NCBI GenBank assembly: GCA_024516155.1
Contig: JAJJXM010000032.1
Span: forward strand, 600,003 to 664,002
Reading direction: 5' to 3'
Source of the DNA: Pyronema omphalodes
Lineage: Eukaryota; Ascomycota; Pezizomycetes; Pezizales; Pyronemataceae
Length of the DNA: 64,000 nt
Shown here: piece after piece, positions 11,901 to 21,982 of the stretch
How the letters are laid out: the number at the start of each line of letters is the position of its first letter
How positions within the stretch are numbered: the first letter of the stretch is position 1
Position numbers and translations under genes: made by a program
The notes under the pieces: model-generated
Databases searched by the model: none
What the model was told of the DNA's origin: nothing
What the model saw: the letters and a program-made list of their open reading frames with translations, nothing else

Positions 11901-12664
11901 CCATTATGGAACAATACCTCCGAGCTCACGTCAACTATCTTCAAGACGATTGGGCTGATTGGTTACCATTAGCGGAATTCGCTGCGAATAACCAAGCATC
12001 CGAGACAACGGGAACTTCCCCGTTCTTTGCTAATAAAGGATTCGACCCCCGTTGTCAATTCGATTTACTTCCAGCAGCTACGAACGATGTAAACGATCGA
12101 CGGGCCCTCACAACTTCGAAAACCCTCGCCGAAATCCATAACCATTTACGAGCTGAGATCAACAGAGCTAATCTACGTTATCAAGAGAATGCCGATAAAC
12201 ATCGACTCCCGTCACCGAATTATCAGCCCGGAGATCTGGTATGGATGAATGCCCGTAATTGGAAAACCCGTCGACCCTCCCGGAAATTAGACAACAAACG
12301 TTACGGACCCCTCAAGATTATCGCCAAAGTATCCCCCTATGCCTATCGATTAGAACTACCTCCGACAATGAAATGTCACAACGTTCAACATGTTTCCTTA
12401 TTGGAACCCGCTGCGAATGACCCCTACCCCGGTCAACAATCAGACCCACCACCCCCGGTGGAAATCGACGGTGAAGACGAATACTTCATCGAAGCTATCC
12501 TCGACTCCCGAATTCACCGGAAGAAACTTCAGTATATGGTTAAATGGGTTGGATACGATATGCCCGATTGGGAACCCGCCGAACTCCATTTCGACAGTAA
12601 AGCCGTTGACGACTTTCATAAAAAGTATCCCGATAAACCGGGACCCCTCCCCAACTTATCTTAG
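8946..12664 (+). pseudogene. Gypsy pol: protease, RT, RNase H, integrase, chromodomain
   Basis: Protease: ALVDCGCTGISF near 9130-9165, with DCG in place of the usual DSG/DTG (a DCG form is also known in the Tf1/Sushi group), and LVLGIPWL near 9355. RT: LRLVVDYRGIN, TKLDIRGAYN, MPFGLTNAPATFQ and YLDDTLIYS (catalytic YLDD near 10220). RNase H: ETDASDYVSAGVL, YDKELMAIV, VYRPGTAGGKPDALTR. Integrase: zinc-binding HH-CC with CHTCQRSKP near 11500, then MDFVTGLP, ISDRGPQF, HPQTDGQTERMN (D,D,E core). C-terminal chromodomain with YMVKWVGY and DWEPAELHF near 12530-12600, ending at TAA/TAG 12662-12664. The frame moves by one near 9237, 9703 and 11577. Chromodomains steer integration to methylated-histone chromatin. 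Confidence 0.95.
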
Positions 12665-12689
12665 AAGTTACTTCGCCGGAGCTCAGTCC

Positions 12690-12700
12690 AAGAAGGGGGA
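12690..12700 (+). promoter_or_regulatory. Polypurine tract
   Basis: AAGAAGGGGGA ends three bases before the 3' LTR. It is the expected RNase H-resistant primer for plus-strand DNA synthesis. Confidence 0.85.
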
Positions 12701-12703
12701 TCC

Positions 12704-13843
12704 TGTCACGGCTCGAGAATTATTACCTTCCCCCTCCTCGTCATTCATTCACCTATTATCATTCGCTTCATTATCCAGCACTCGTTTGTTTATTTATTTC
12801 TATTATCCTTCGGTCTTCGATCATCACTCGTCACTCGCCTGGGTTAGGGTTGCGCTCAATTCCCAAATTGTCAAAAAGGTCACGTGACTTATCCCCAGGG
12901 TTAGGGGTCAGCTCGGATCCCTTTTCGGAAATTCCATACCTACGGTCTACCGATCATCTTATCCGATTAGATAAGATCGGTCACGTGTTCTAATCAATAG
13001 TAGATCAGTATGCACGCGCACTGGTCTACTAATATGCGCACACGTGACTAGGGCTAGGGCACGATCATCTTATCGATAAGATAAGATCTAGTCATGTGAC
13101 CTTATCAGTATTGCACCATCTTTCCAATCGCAGCTGATCTGGTTTCACGTGACTAGGGTTAGGGTTGCACCCGCACGCACACAAACTAGGGTTAGGTTTG
13201 TGACCGTACGCGCACAGCTAGGGTTAGGGTTACGGACGCACGCGCACGATTAGGGTTACGGAAGCGCGCGCGTGACTACGCTTAGGGTTACGCTAGCGCG
13301 CACGCGAAGCACGCTACCGCGCACGCGAGTTACGCTATCGCGCACGCGAGATACGCTAACGAGCGCGCGACGAGGCTGTGCACGCAAACACGCTAATTTG
13401 GTACGAACGCGTTAGCGCGTCTAGAACGCGCAACCGCGACCGCGTTGTTTACTTAGTTATTTTTCGGGAAAATTCTGCAAGTAGTGGCTCGGCGTGTAAG
13501 GAGGAAAAATTGTATATAAGAGGATTGTTTCTTTGTTTGTTTATTTTGTTTTTCTTTTCTCCTTACACAGTTATTTGTTTATTTACAAATTCAAATACTT
13601 TGTCGAAAATCTTTGTTTACGTCCTCGTTCTCGTCCCCGTCTTTGGATCTCTTTGTCCCTTGAAATCCTTGTTTATTTCCTTAACTTCTAAACACAGAAA
13701 GTCTTTAAGTTGATGCTAGACACAGCTTAAGAGTTTCTAACGTTGAAGTTATTATAAGGATATATCCATTGAACTCAAGAGTGAATAATTGAGAAGAGCC
13801 CTCAGGTTCTCCGTCAGCTATCTCTCCCTTGTTCGCCGTTACA
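12704..13843 (+). repeat. 3' LTR
   Basis: 1140 bp, same length as the 5' LTR and identical except at 13238, 13248 and 13444, where it has G in a CG dinucleotide and the 5' LTR has A. The GGCGT target duplication follows directly. Confidence 0.97.
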
Positions 13844-14909
13844 GGCGTTGCGTGCGGTTCGGTATTCCTCTAGGCACAACTCGTTTCTTCGTTGTTTCCA
13901 CCTCTTGCGAGCTTGTGTCATGAGTTTCTTAGTTTCACGAAGCTCCGGGGTCCACCATCTCTTTGCTCGGGGGGAGTGTTGGATCATCGGGGTTGAGGAC
14001 TGGGCAGCCTATTGGATTGTGAGTTGAAGCGAGGCTGCCCATTCGTCTAGGTTGGCATGAGTTGGGTTTTGTTGGAGTATTCTCCATCGGGGATTGAGGT
14101 TGGAGGAGAGTTTCGTGAGGGCTTCCGCGAACTCATCCCAGTTTGTTCGTTTCCAATTCAGTCGAGGGGTGAGGTTGGTGTAGTCCACATCTGGGTGTTG
14201 AGAACGAATCTGGAAACGCACGACCTCGTGGTCTGAGCCCGTCGTGGCTTCTTCGTCCACACACCAGTTTTGTACTTCTTCGTGCATTGCCGGGGAGGAG
14301 AGAGTTAGATCGAGGACTGATGATCCACGGCCTGTCTTGAAGTGGTAGGTTGGTGTATCTGGGGTGTTTGCCAGATGCCATCCTTCGTTCTCGATCAGGT
14401 TCACTAACTCATCCGCTCGGGCAATGCGTTTGAGGTGGCTGTTCCATAAGGGGTGGTGGGCGTTCATATCTCCTGTGATTACGCACCGATTGGGTAGGGA
14501 AAGGGGGGTGAGGGATCTCGGAATGGTGTATAGTTTCGTTTGGGGGTCCCATTCGTTGTAGATGTTGATGAGGTAGAAGGAGGGGATGAGTGGAGTTTGT
14601 ACCTCCAGGATCTGGATGTCGGGGTCGGGGCAAATGTCAGGGCGGGGGGGTGACGTGGAGGAAGGGGTTTAGGCGGGTCACGTACGCCGCCGTCCTGACA
14701 GTTGCGCCATTGTGGGCAGGGGGGTAGATGGTGATGAAGTTTGGGTGGGTAGTTACAAAACGAGGGTCTTTAATGTTTGCTTCTTGGATGAGGATTATAT
14801 CCGCTGTGGGGCCAGCAGAGTTTAGTAATGTGTTTAGAGCGTTACTGCTCCTATTAATATTGTGGGATATGATATTTATGGTGGCTGCTGATTTTTCCTG
14901 TCTATGCAT
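13844..14909 (-). pseudogene. LINE ORF2, N-terminal part: AP-like endonuclease
   Basis: ORF2 starts with ATG at 14909, overlapping the end of ORF1 by eight bases (ATGCATAG). Endonuclease motifs seen are IISHNINRSSNAL, ADIILIQEANIKD, ITGDMNAHHPLWNSH, SVLDLTLSSP and TGSDHEVVRF, the usual order of the exonuclease-endonuclease-phosphatase fold that nicks target DNA. The frame changes at a C7 run near 14650 and is stopped by a TAG near 14009-14011; beyond the stop the sequence remains coding-like (RWWTPELRETKKLM) until it meets the Gypsy element. The TAG could derive from CAG by one C-to-T change. The other half of ORF2 is at 3509-6439. Confidence 0.92.
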
Positions 14910-16704
14910 CAGTGATCATAGCGGAGTCAGCGTGTTGGTCGGGAAGGGTTGGGCGGGTGGATCGAGTTTTTTCCCATGACGCTCTCACTATCGCGAGTCT
15001 TACAGGGCATTTAGGATGGAATGCCGGGTGGTTCACATCACTCTGTTGCTCGGATGTGCAGTTGAAGCATTTGGGAGGGGAGTGGGCACAGCTTTTGCCG
15101 GCTCGGGTGGGGCATTCTGGGCAGCGGTGGAGATCAGTTGGGTGGGGTTCGGCGCAGAGAGCGCACACTGGGCTTGCGGTGTTGGGGCAGATGGCGTGGT
15201 GGTGGCCGAAGCGGAGGCAACGGCGGCACTGATCGGTTGGTCGGGCCGAGTGATACTCGGTGACCTTGCGGGGTTCATACCGGATGATTACCTTCGTGCG
15301 TTTGAGCCTTCGGGCGTCATCGGCAGAGGTTAGTGCAATCATCACGCTAGAGGCCGTCTTGCCAATTCTCTTGTCTGGGTGTGTAATATATCTGGGGGGT
15401 TGGGTGAGGTGTACAGCGTTGTTGCGCTCTATTTCAGCTTGAAGGGCTGTCATACCTTCGGGGGTGTCAGGGAAGACGTCAAGGGGAATGCTGTGGACAG
15501 TTAATTTGTGCCACTTTTCAGCTATGCGGGGGTTGTTAAGGGTCATATGCACAGACTGTGCGGCCTCGTGCATCAGGGGTAGGAATTGGGTGACTTCACT
15601 TTGGGTGTTGTTGGGGGGGAAGGTCAGGATGAGGCTCCCGCTGGGACTTTTCCGAACGGTCACCACATTGATGTGGGGGGGAGCCTCTGCGTCACGTAGC
15701 GCCCGATTGATCATGTTGCCTACCTGGACCTTGGTATCGTCCGTAAGGTTTTCGGGGTCGGGGCATGGGATGACGACGCTTACAGGGCGGGGGTTTGGTT
15801 CTTTGGGGGGGTTTCTACGGGGGGCGGGGGGGTTGGGTGGGGAGGATGCGGGGGCGGGGTTCTTTCTGTTGGCGGCGTTTTGTGGGTTGTCGTTGAATAG
15901 CCTACCAGCGACATTGGGGCCTGTCCAGGCCGCTTCACTTGTGGGGGGGGGGAATACGGGGGAGGGGGGCACGGGGATGTTATTCTTGGTGAGAGCTTCC
16001 TCTGCTGCGAAGCAGCGGGTCTTCCAGTAGTTGATGAGGGCAGCAGATTGGGCAGTGTCAGGGGAATTGGGGAGGGGGGAGGGTTCTTTCGGGGCGGAAG
16101 GCTTGTAGTTTGGGACCAGAGTCCGGAGCATGTCTTGGGTTTCGAGCATGATTGCTCTGTCCCTGTCCATCGTGCGGAATGCCTTTGTAATTCGTTCGTT
16201 CGTGTGGCGGTCGGTCTCGCGAGCGCCGTCGGCGTAGGTGGCCACTGCTGATAGGAGGCGTTCGGCGATGGTGACGGGTAGAGTCATCGTTTCGGCGCGG
16301 GGTTCGGTTCGGGAGGTCTGGAGGGCGTCTGCAATCCCGGATTCGTACACGAGTGCACTCTCGGAGGAGGCGTAGGTGGTGGACGGAGCGGCTCGTTTGA
16401 GGGGGTTGACGGTCAGGGCGGGCGTGTCACGTAGGCGAATGGTGTGTTGCGTGCGGGGAGACGTGATCGGGGGGGCTCTGTTCCTGGGGGTCGGTTCGGG
16501 AGTGGCGGTGCGACGAATTGGTGAGGGAGTGGGAGACGCGTCTTCCATTTCGCTTAATTCAGAAGAGTCCAGGTACATTTCGTCATTGATGTCACGTGCG
16601 CCGTGCGGCTCTGCGTTGGCGTGACTGCCGAGGGAGGCCGCCATGAGGGGGTGTTTGTCGGGGGGGATCGGTTTCTTCCTCGCCACAGAGGATCGGGGGC
16701 CCAT
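14902..16704 (-). CDS. LINE ORF1, Gag-like nucleic-acid-binding protein
   Basis: An intact 600-codon frame from ATG 16704 to TAG 14902-14904. Residues 1-330 are Pro/Ser/Thr-rich with helical stretches, and residues 330-460 resemble the RNA-binding region of LINE Gag proteins. The C-terminal 130 residues carry Cys/His knuckles: CRRCLRFGHHHAIC, CALCAEPHPTDLHRC and CFNC with downstream H and C. The family binds element RNA and forms the ribonucleoprotein. Its last codons overlap the ORF2 start, which suggests ORF2 is translated by termination-reinitiation. Unlike ORF2, it has no visible damage. Confidence 0.92.
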   Translation of the reverse strand: MGPRSSVARKKPIPPDKHPLMAASLGSHANAEPHGARDINDEMYLDSSELSEMEDASPTPSPIRRTATPEPTPRNRAPPITSPRTQHTIRLRDTPALTVNPLKRAAPSTTYASSESALVYESGIADALQTSRTEPRAETMTLPVTIAERLLSAVATYADGARETDRHTNERITKAFRTMDRDRAIMLETQDMLRTLVPNYKPSAPKEPSPLPNSPDTAQSAALINYWKTRCFAAEEALTKNNIPVPPSPVFPPPTSEAAWTGPNVAGRLFNDNPQNAANRKNPAPASSPPNPPAPRRNPPKEPNPRPVSVVIPCPDPENLTDDTKVQVGNMINRALRDAEAPPHINVVTVRKSPSGSLILTFPPNNTQSEVTQFLPLMHEAAQSVHMTLNNPRIAEKWHKLTVHSIPLDVFPDTPEGMTALQAEIERNNAVHLTQPPRYITHPDKRIGKTASSVMIALTSADDARRLKRTKVIIRYEPRKVTEYHSARPTDQCRRCLRFGHHHAICPNTASPVCALCAEPHPTDLHRCPECPTRAGKSCAHSPPKCFNCTSEQQSDVNHPAFHPKCPVRLAIVRASWEKTRSTRPTLPDQHADSAMITDA

Positions 16705-16986
16705 CGGTGCTTGAGATGATGCGGGGGGGGCTGCTAGAGATAGATTTGACGTGGAGTTCGACGAGAGAGATGGTTGTGGTGGTGGGGTGTTGATGGATGC
16801 CTGAGTCGGGGGGCTGCTGCAGAGTCCGAATCTCTGTCTTCACCGTTTGCACGACGAGAACGAGGGGACCTGATCTGAAGTCGCGGCGACTAGGTAATTC
16901 GAGCGAGCTAAAGACGATGCCGCACGAAAATCTGAGGATTTCCGTGTGGTTGTGGCTGTAGCTGGGGGGGGGGGTCGAACTCGAGG
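16705..16986 (-). other. LINE 5' UTR
   Basis: 282 bp between the ORF1 start and the right target duplication (16987-17002). G-rich on the plus strand, with a C10-type run at the 5' end of the element. An in-frame ATG upstream at about 16852 would give a different frame and is not supported. LINE 5' UTRs normally carry the internal promoter; no specific motif was recognised. Confidence 0.6.
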
Positions 16987-17128
16987 TCCTGATAAAGAGA
17001 GTGAATGATGAAAAAAGATGGAAAATATGCCGGTTATGATACTTGGCGCTTGATGATATCCCTCAGATCCTTGAACAGGTTAGCCGGATATTTCTCGAGG
17101 TACAAATAATAGAATGGAAAGCATACAA

Positions 17129-17589
17129 TTATTTGAATGTAATATGGATATCAGAAGACCGGTCTGGGAAAACATTCGCCTTGGTTAGACCAGGGGTTCT
17201 TGGAAGGCGCCAAATAATGTGCATCAGCTGCCGAGCTGAAATAGTGATTCCATCTTCAATACCAAAGAAAGTATCGCAGTCATCAATAAACCGAATCTTC
17301 TTAATAGCTCTTTTTTAGAAGATGATTCGTGTGCGAGGTTGATAATTGTTTTTTCAAATTCTGCCGCTGCACCTTCGATGCCCAGATCGTCATCGACAAT
17401 CACCAGGACTTCTTCACAGAAATCCGGGTCATTGCATTCGACGTCCAGGATGAAAGCCCCAGTATTAGCGCTCGAGACCTTTTTCTTCTTACTCGCATTG
17501 GAGGATCCTGTTCCAGAACTTGCGCTTGACACATCTTTTTTCTGACTCGCACTGGAGGATCCCGAGGTAAGATTGTGTCGACCTGACAT
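17129..17589 (-). pseudogene. Q1: frameshifted member of a small unknown protein family
   Basis: Starts MSGRHNLTSGSS at 17589. After a Ser/Lys-rich segment that is itself a short internal repeat (SSASQKKDVSSAS, SSNASKKKKVSSA), it matches Q2 and Q3: NTGAFILDVECNDPDF, EEVLVIVDDDLGIEGAAAEF. At the A6 run near 17312 the frame changes; in the next frame the family C-terminus is clear (ISARQLMHIIWRLP, RTPGLTKANVF) and ends at TAA 17129-17131. It is therefore a recent pseudogene, or a base-calling error in an A run. Function is unknown and no known domain was recognised. It lies next to the LINE inserted in its R module. Confidence 0.6.
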
Positions 17590-19104
17590 GATTGGATACT
17601 TCGGCGTGTCAGCAAGAAACGTATACAGTAGGGACGATATGTCGGTATAGAGTGAGGTGATTCCTTCGTGCAGATGAGACTGTCGGAGCTCCGATTGTGG
17701 ATGTGATTGTGATTGCGGATATTCAAGTGGAGGTAGATGGAGACTGGATGCACTGGTGGATGAAAAGAACTGGTACATGAAGAAAGGTTTGCCACCAAGC
17801 CAGGTATTGTTAGTTCATTGAACGCAGGGGTTGAATTCCACCCTGAGCAGTTACTGAAAATCCCCGAGTATCTGAAGAAGTTCCCTTGACTCCATTCCGG
17901 GTGGATATGGTGGATGACACGATAAATGCACCGCGCACGAACGAAAATTGACATCAAACTTCAGCGAGCTTCAACACCACCACAACAACGTAAATGGGAA
18001 TTTAATCCGCGGAGGATGAAAATAGCGCTCGTGAAAAATAATTCTCCGCGGCCGAAAATTAATTTGCGGCAGAGATGAATGAGCTGAAGTGTGTTAAAAA
18101 CCCCTGTATTTTGTATGGGCGGGAAAAAGTTGTCCCAGTGCTTGGCACGCCAAGATGTGCCAAGATGCAGCATGAAATGACATTTGATTGGTTACATGCC
18201 ATGACTAAGCTCACGGATAGCTCGGGGCATGGTCATTCCGCGCTAAGCAATTATTATGTCATCAATTCAAGCAGGGGTACATAGCGGCCTGGTTACCGTG
18301 GTTACCGTGGTTACCTAGTATGAGAAAAAATCTGAATCACCGAGTGTCACTCGGCACCGGTTTTATCCCTGTCGCATCCCTGTCATGGCGACCAAAAGTT
18401 GTCCCATTTTGGCCCCACCGGTCGGTTTATGGTGTCATCCACCATATGACAATACCAACCTCCCCCACGTGATAGCAATAGAGAATCTGAATAGACAAGG
18501 GAGGGGGTTGGGTGGGGGGGGGGGGGGCGAATTACCCCCCTATCTATCTGAATCCTCTTTCCACTTTTTATAAGAGCCTTTTCGTGATGAAATAAGCTCT
18601 GTCATCCTTAGCTACAGAGCTACGGGAACTCTCCCACCATGGCGCGGGTTAGATTGTGTGGATGTGCACACTACCCATTCGGCTTGCCAGTTTATGAATT
18701 TATATTATGCATATACGATACATCAACTGTTGAAAAGTGCTTGGAAAGCTGTGTAATGGAGGTGGGCATTGACATGGCGGGTAGATGTGGCTGTTGTTTC
18801 TGCTACGTAGTAGGTCGCTCTCGAGTCAATCAATCGACTCGATTATCAATCTTCACCTTCGCTCTCTCTCTCTTCAAAGTTACCTTCTAACTTTGATCTT
18901 ACAGCTTGCATCGACTCAGCCAGCAAATGGTTGTATCGAATTCGCTTTTTATAGATGCATATTCAACATTATCCATCAACTGATAACTAATAATCCCATG
19001 CCGAACGGAAAGAACAGCCAAAACGCCGTCCTAGCGGTTCAACTAGCTACCCAGCGAAGCCTCTGAATCTCCGAAACCTTCTAAATCCCTCCAAAAAGAA
19101 ATCC
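17590..19104. other. Upstream region of Q1 and unassigned sequence
   Basis: 17590 to about 17775 still matches the sequence upstream of Q2 (25770-25930). Beyond it nothing was recognised. Local structure includes three tandem GGTTACCGT units near 18293-18320, a perfect CCGAGTG/CACTCGG palindrome near 18340, a repeated AAAGTTGTCCCA (about 18127 and 18395) and a long G run near 18510-18528. Short ORFs here have no family resemblance. Confidence 0.4.
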
Positions 19105-19395
19105 AGGAAATTGTGTAGAATACCCCCGTCAAGACATCGCAATATCCTAGATTCCCGGAGAGTCTTTTGTGTGCAATATAACCCTCGCTTGGATCCGGTC
19201 TGCCGCACCAGCTGCAAAGAAGATTGTTCGAAGCCTTGGACTGATTGCTTTTTTTGTTTGTTGTCTTTTCAGATATAATGCAGGATGCCCCCGTCAAGAC
19301 ATCGAAATATTCAAGATACCCCCGTCACTTGATGTTGTTCAATATAACCCACGCTTGAGTTCATTCTGCAGCACCTGCCGCATGTGCTGCGACAA
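19105..19395 (+). repeat. Diverged tandem duplication with Cys-rich coding-like content
   Basis: Two copies, about 19115-19215 and 19270-19395, share CCCCCGTCAAGACATCG and TGCAATATAACCC-like stretches at a spacing of about 160 bp. In the second copy a frame reads PRQDIEIF, VQYNPRLSSFCSTC and RMCCDK; the first copy reads VQYNPRLDPVCRTSC in a comparable frame. This could be remnants of a gene with a repeated Cys-rich segment, but no complete gene model could be built. Confidence 0.4.
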
Positions 19396-20426
19396 AGTTA
19401 TTTTTAAACCCAAATTCTTTCCACCGTGATTTTCTTCCGTCGCAGATCGAACTTCAAGTTTCTATTCAGCTGCAATTATTCAAGCTTATCTTCAACTGGA
19501 ACAATCAAGTGAACCAATGAGCATGCTAATAAAGTCAATTCAGCAGATATCGCGCACATCACGTGACCTCCATATACCTTATCCTCCCGCAAGAATCTCC
19601 AGAGGCGCTGTTGACAACTGGGTGATGAAGGGCATCACATGTGGATTTCAGCTTTGAAAATGAAAACATCGGATCAAAACTAAAGTATAAGTCATTCTAT
19701 CAAACCCTTATTCTGGAATAATAAAACGAAAACGACCCCTACCAATGTCTCCATTTCCATGACTCCATCAGCTTGCCTTCCAAGTACTTTATAACACCTG
19801 TCACCTAATCTACTTTTCCATGTGCCTGAATGAGAGACGACCTCGAATCTATCTCCTTACTGAGTTGCTAGGTTACAACTCCCACTCCCAGCACAAAAGC
19901 ATAGTTGATCATGGGCGGACTGGACACGACCACTGTGGCCGTCCAGTCCCTTCTATAACTCATAAAACTCGTCAAATATCACATTTCCACCCCTCCCCCC
20001 TCCCTGGCCAAAGGTCGCACGGGAGAGTATGTGATTGCGGTTATGACTGCTTCCATGATCGATTAGAGAAAAGAGAGATGAATCATTAGTAATTAAACAT
20101 GTGATATCACTCGATATTCCCTCGTTCGAGCCTGACAATTTTCGCTTTTCATTTTCGGAATAATAGTTGAATAATCTGATATATTTTCTATGCTGAAATA
20201 AACATGAAGAATGCTGCCGTTATTCTGTGCGGTATAGCGATGGATGAAATAGTGAAATATGATGGAATCTAGGATGCACCTATGTCAATACAGCTGTGGA
20301 TCTTCTGTTATATACAATTGGGATGTCGCATTTAGCTCTCAACGATTCAATGGCTTGTAAAGTTATAGTCTGCTATTCTGTCTTCACTTTGCTACTTTTT
20401 ATGACTGGGCTTTAGTTGTGATGGGG
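19396..20426. other. No gene recognised
   Basis: AT-rich intergenic sequence. Short ORFs on both strands were read and none resembles a known family. The first copy of the retroposon target duplication (20413-20426) lies at its right end. Confidence 0.5.
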
Positions 20427-20582
20427 GGCAGGGGAAGGGAGGAGGACACGCTACTCACCGGGGGTGATGGCGGAGCACACAGGGCTCATGGACAAAACGA
20501 CGAGAAAAGACAAGAAACGGAATGGGAACAACACGGTTGCAAGCGCGTATGAGATGATAAAATAAAATAAAATACAATAAGA
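20427..20582 (+). mobile_element. SINE-like or 5'-truncated LINE tail (156 bp)
   Basis: The sequence repeats features of the LINE 3' UTR in the same order: GGGAGGAGGA, CACCGGG, GAGCACACAGGGCTC, ACGACGAGAA, a small hairpin CAAC/GTTG (20529-20532 with 20536-20539), GCGTATGA, and an A-rich tail of AAAAT units. It is flanked by a 14-bp near-perfect duplication (20413-20426 and 20583-20596, one mismatch). It is best read as a retroposed tail. Confidence 0.65.
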
Positions 20583-20596
20583 TAGTTGTTATGGGG

Positions 20597-21509
20597 AGGA
20601 AGGTGATTGTGTTTATACTGATGGGATTGGGGAAATTCAAGTAGGGCCGGCAATCTGTCTTTTCCTCGAGATTTTTGTACTCGCAGGTTTTGTCATTACT
20701 CTATGATTTCGCCTTTTCATCAGCACTATAATTGCGCTCTGCTAGTATTCCACCCATGATACGAACACAAAAGTAGGTGTGGTATTAATGGAGCTTGGAA
20801 ATCAGGAATGGTAATGCGAACTAGAGGCCATATTACGATATGAAACAAGGATAGGAATATGATACTAGTTTGGTCTTGGTAACTAGTGATTTTGACTGCG
20901 ATGTATCATGAAGGAGGTTGAGGAGTGTCAGGAGGAGTGGGGTTGAAAGGTCCTTCGACGTGAATATTTTTATCTTGCAACTTCGGCTGCGGGAAATACA
21001 TAGCCGAGGCATCGAAGTAAGTACGTTCACTGGCCATTGACATGATTTCAAGATATTAGTCGTGGTTTGGTTTTCTTTTGAAGTTTCATAGTCCACAATG
21101 TAGTAAGCGGTAAGTAAGTCTGATGAATGACCGACGAGCAGTCAGGCGAGTGATATTGCATGCCTAGCAGAGCGCCCTCGCGTGCAATGAAGGTTACTGT
21201 GCCCTACATCTGGGCAGTTCATGGGATAAATTGATCTCGCTTTCACTGGCATATGCTCATTTGGTAATCGCTGACAGGAGTCTTCGCACCCACCCGACCG
21301 CATCCACCTTGCGCAGTTTCCTTCACTGGCCCGAAGGCAAATACCACATTACTTCTCATTATCCTATTCCGTTCCTCGAAACAAAATGCTTCAAACAACT
21401 CTTACGCTCAAAATACCTTCACAGTACCACTTCCTCAGCACTTCGCACTATTGTACAACCAATCACTTTTGCACACTTCAGAATGGTAAGTCAAAATATG
21501 GGACAAGTG
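20597..21509. other. No gene recognised
   Basis: Unique sequence between the retroposon tail and the left arm of the inverted duplication. A frame near 21231-21518 is open for 95 codons but has no recognised motif and starts with a non-ATG codon. Confidence 0.45.
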
Positions 21510-21982
21510 TTTGGATAGTATGGTCAAGGCGACAAAACGCAAAGACAGCGCACCTGCTCTGAAACAGCGCACAGGCACTGTCTGAAAGGAAGCAGGAATT
21601 CTCTACTCGGATTAGTCTCGACAACCACAAAAGTGAAAATGAAAATGAGTCCGGTGCCGTGTCCAGTGTCCAGTGCTCGTTGCCCGGTGTCTAACGTCCA
21701 GTATACACTGTCCAGTATCCAGTATCCAATATCCAGGATCCGGTTACAGTATACAGTGTACACTGATGTATTTTCTCGTCACGTTTTGTCATACCATGGT
21801 CAAAAATTCGGAGCATGGAAAAAGGATTGCGGATCTAGTCCACCACTGTTGCCAAGGAATTACTGTGATCACGAGTCAACACCATTTTCCAGCACCCAGA
21901 TGCCGAAACTGTTGTGTCAGGTATCAGGAGAACACTGTCTAGGATGAGAAAATCATGCAATACGCATGACGATTCAAGGATT

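Larger units (their letters stand above)
6440..13843 (+). mobile_element. Ty3/Gypsy LTR retrotransposon with chromodomain (chromovirus)
   Basis: Two 1140-bp LTRs (6440-7579 and 12704-13843) begin TGTCACGG and end CCGTTACA and flank a 5124-bp internal region. A 5-bp target duplication, GGCGT, lies at 6435-6439 and 13844-13848. Internal order is primer-binding site, gag with a CCHC knuckle, protease, RT, RNase H, integrase, chromodomain, polypurine tract; the RT-RNH-IN order defines Ty3/Gypsy and the C-terminal chromodomain defines chromoviruses. It lies antisense to the LINE it interrupts. The LTRs differ at only three positions, so the insertion is recent, yet the coding region changes frame about eight times, so this copy cannot make full proteins without help. 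Confidence 0.97.
2971..16986 (-). mobile_element. Full-length Tad1/I-type LINE (non-LTR retrotransposon), split by a Gypsy element
   Basis: On the minus strand the order is 5' UTR, ORF1 (Gag-like, CCHC knuckles), ORF2 (AP endonuclease, reverse transcriptase, RNase H), 3' UTR, and a poly(A) tail seen as a T run at 2971-2997. Both ends are fixed by a perfect 16-bp target duplication, TCCTGATAAAGAGAGT, at 2955-2970 and 16987-17002. Removing the nested 7404-bp Gypsy element and its 5-bp duplication leaves about 6.6 kb, a normal full length. Presence of RNase H in ORF2 and a fungal host point to the Tad1 clade. It is inactive: ORF2 is interrupted by the Gypsy insertion, a TAG nonsense codon and two frame changes at C runs. 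Confidence 0.95.

Noticed and set aside
17329..17545. Plus-strand ORFs over Q1
   Set aside because: Shadows of the Q1 coding strand; not kept in Q2 or Q3.
18320..18370. Palindrome near 18340 considered as a DNA-transposon end or terminator
   Set aside because: No partner end or target duplication was found nearby.
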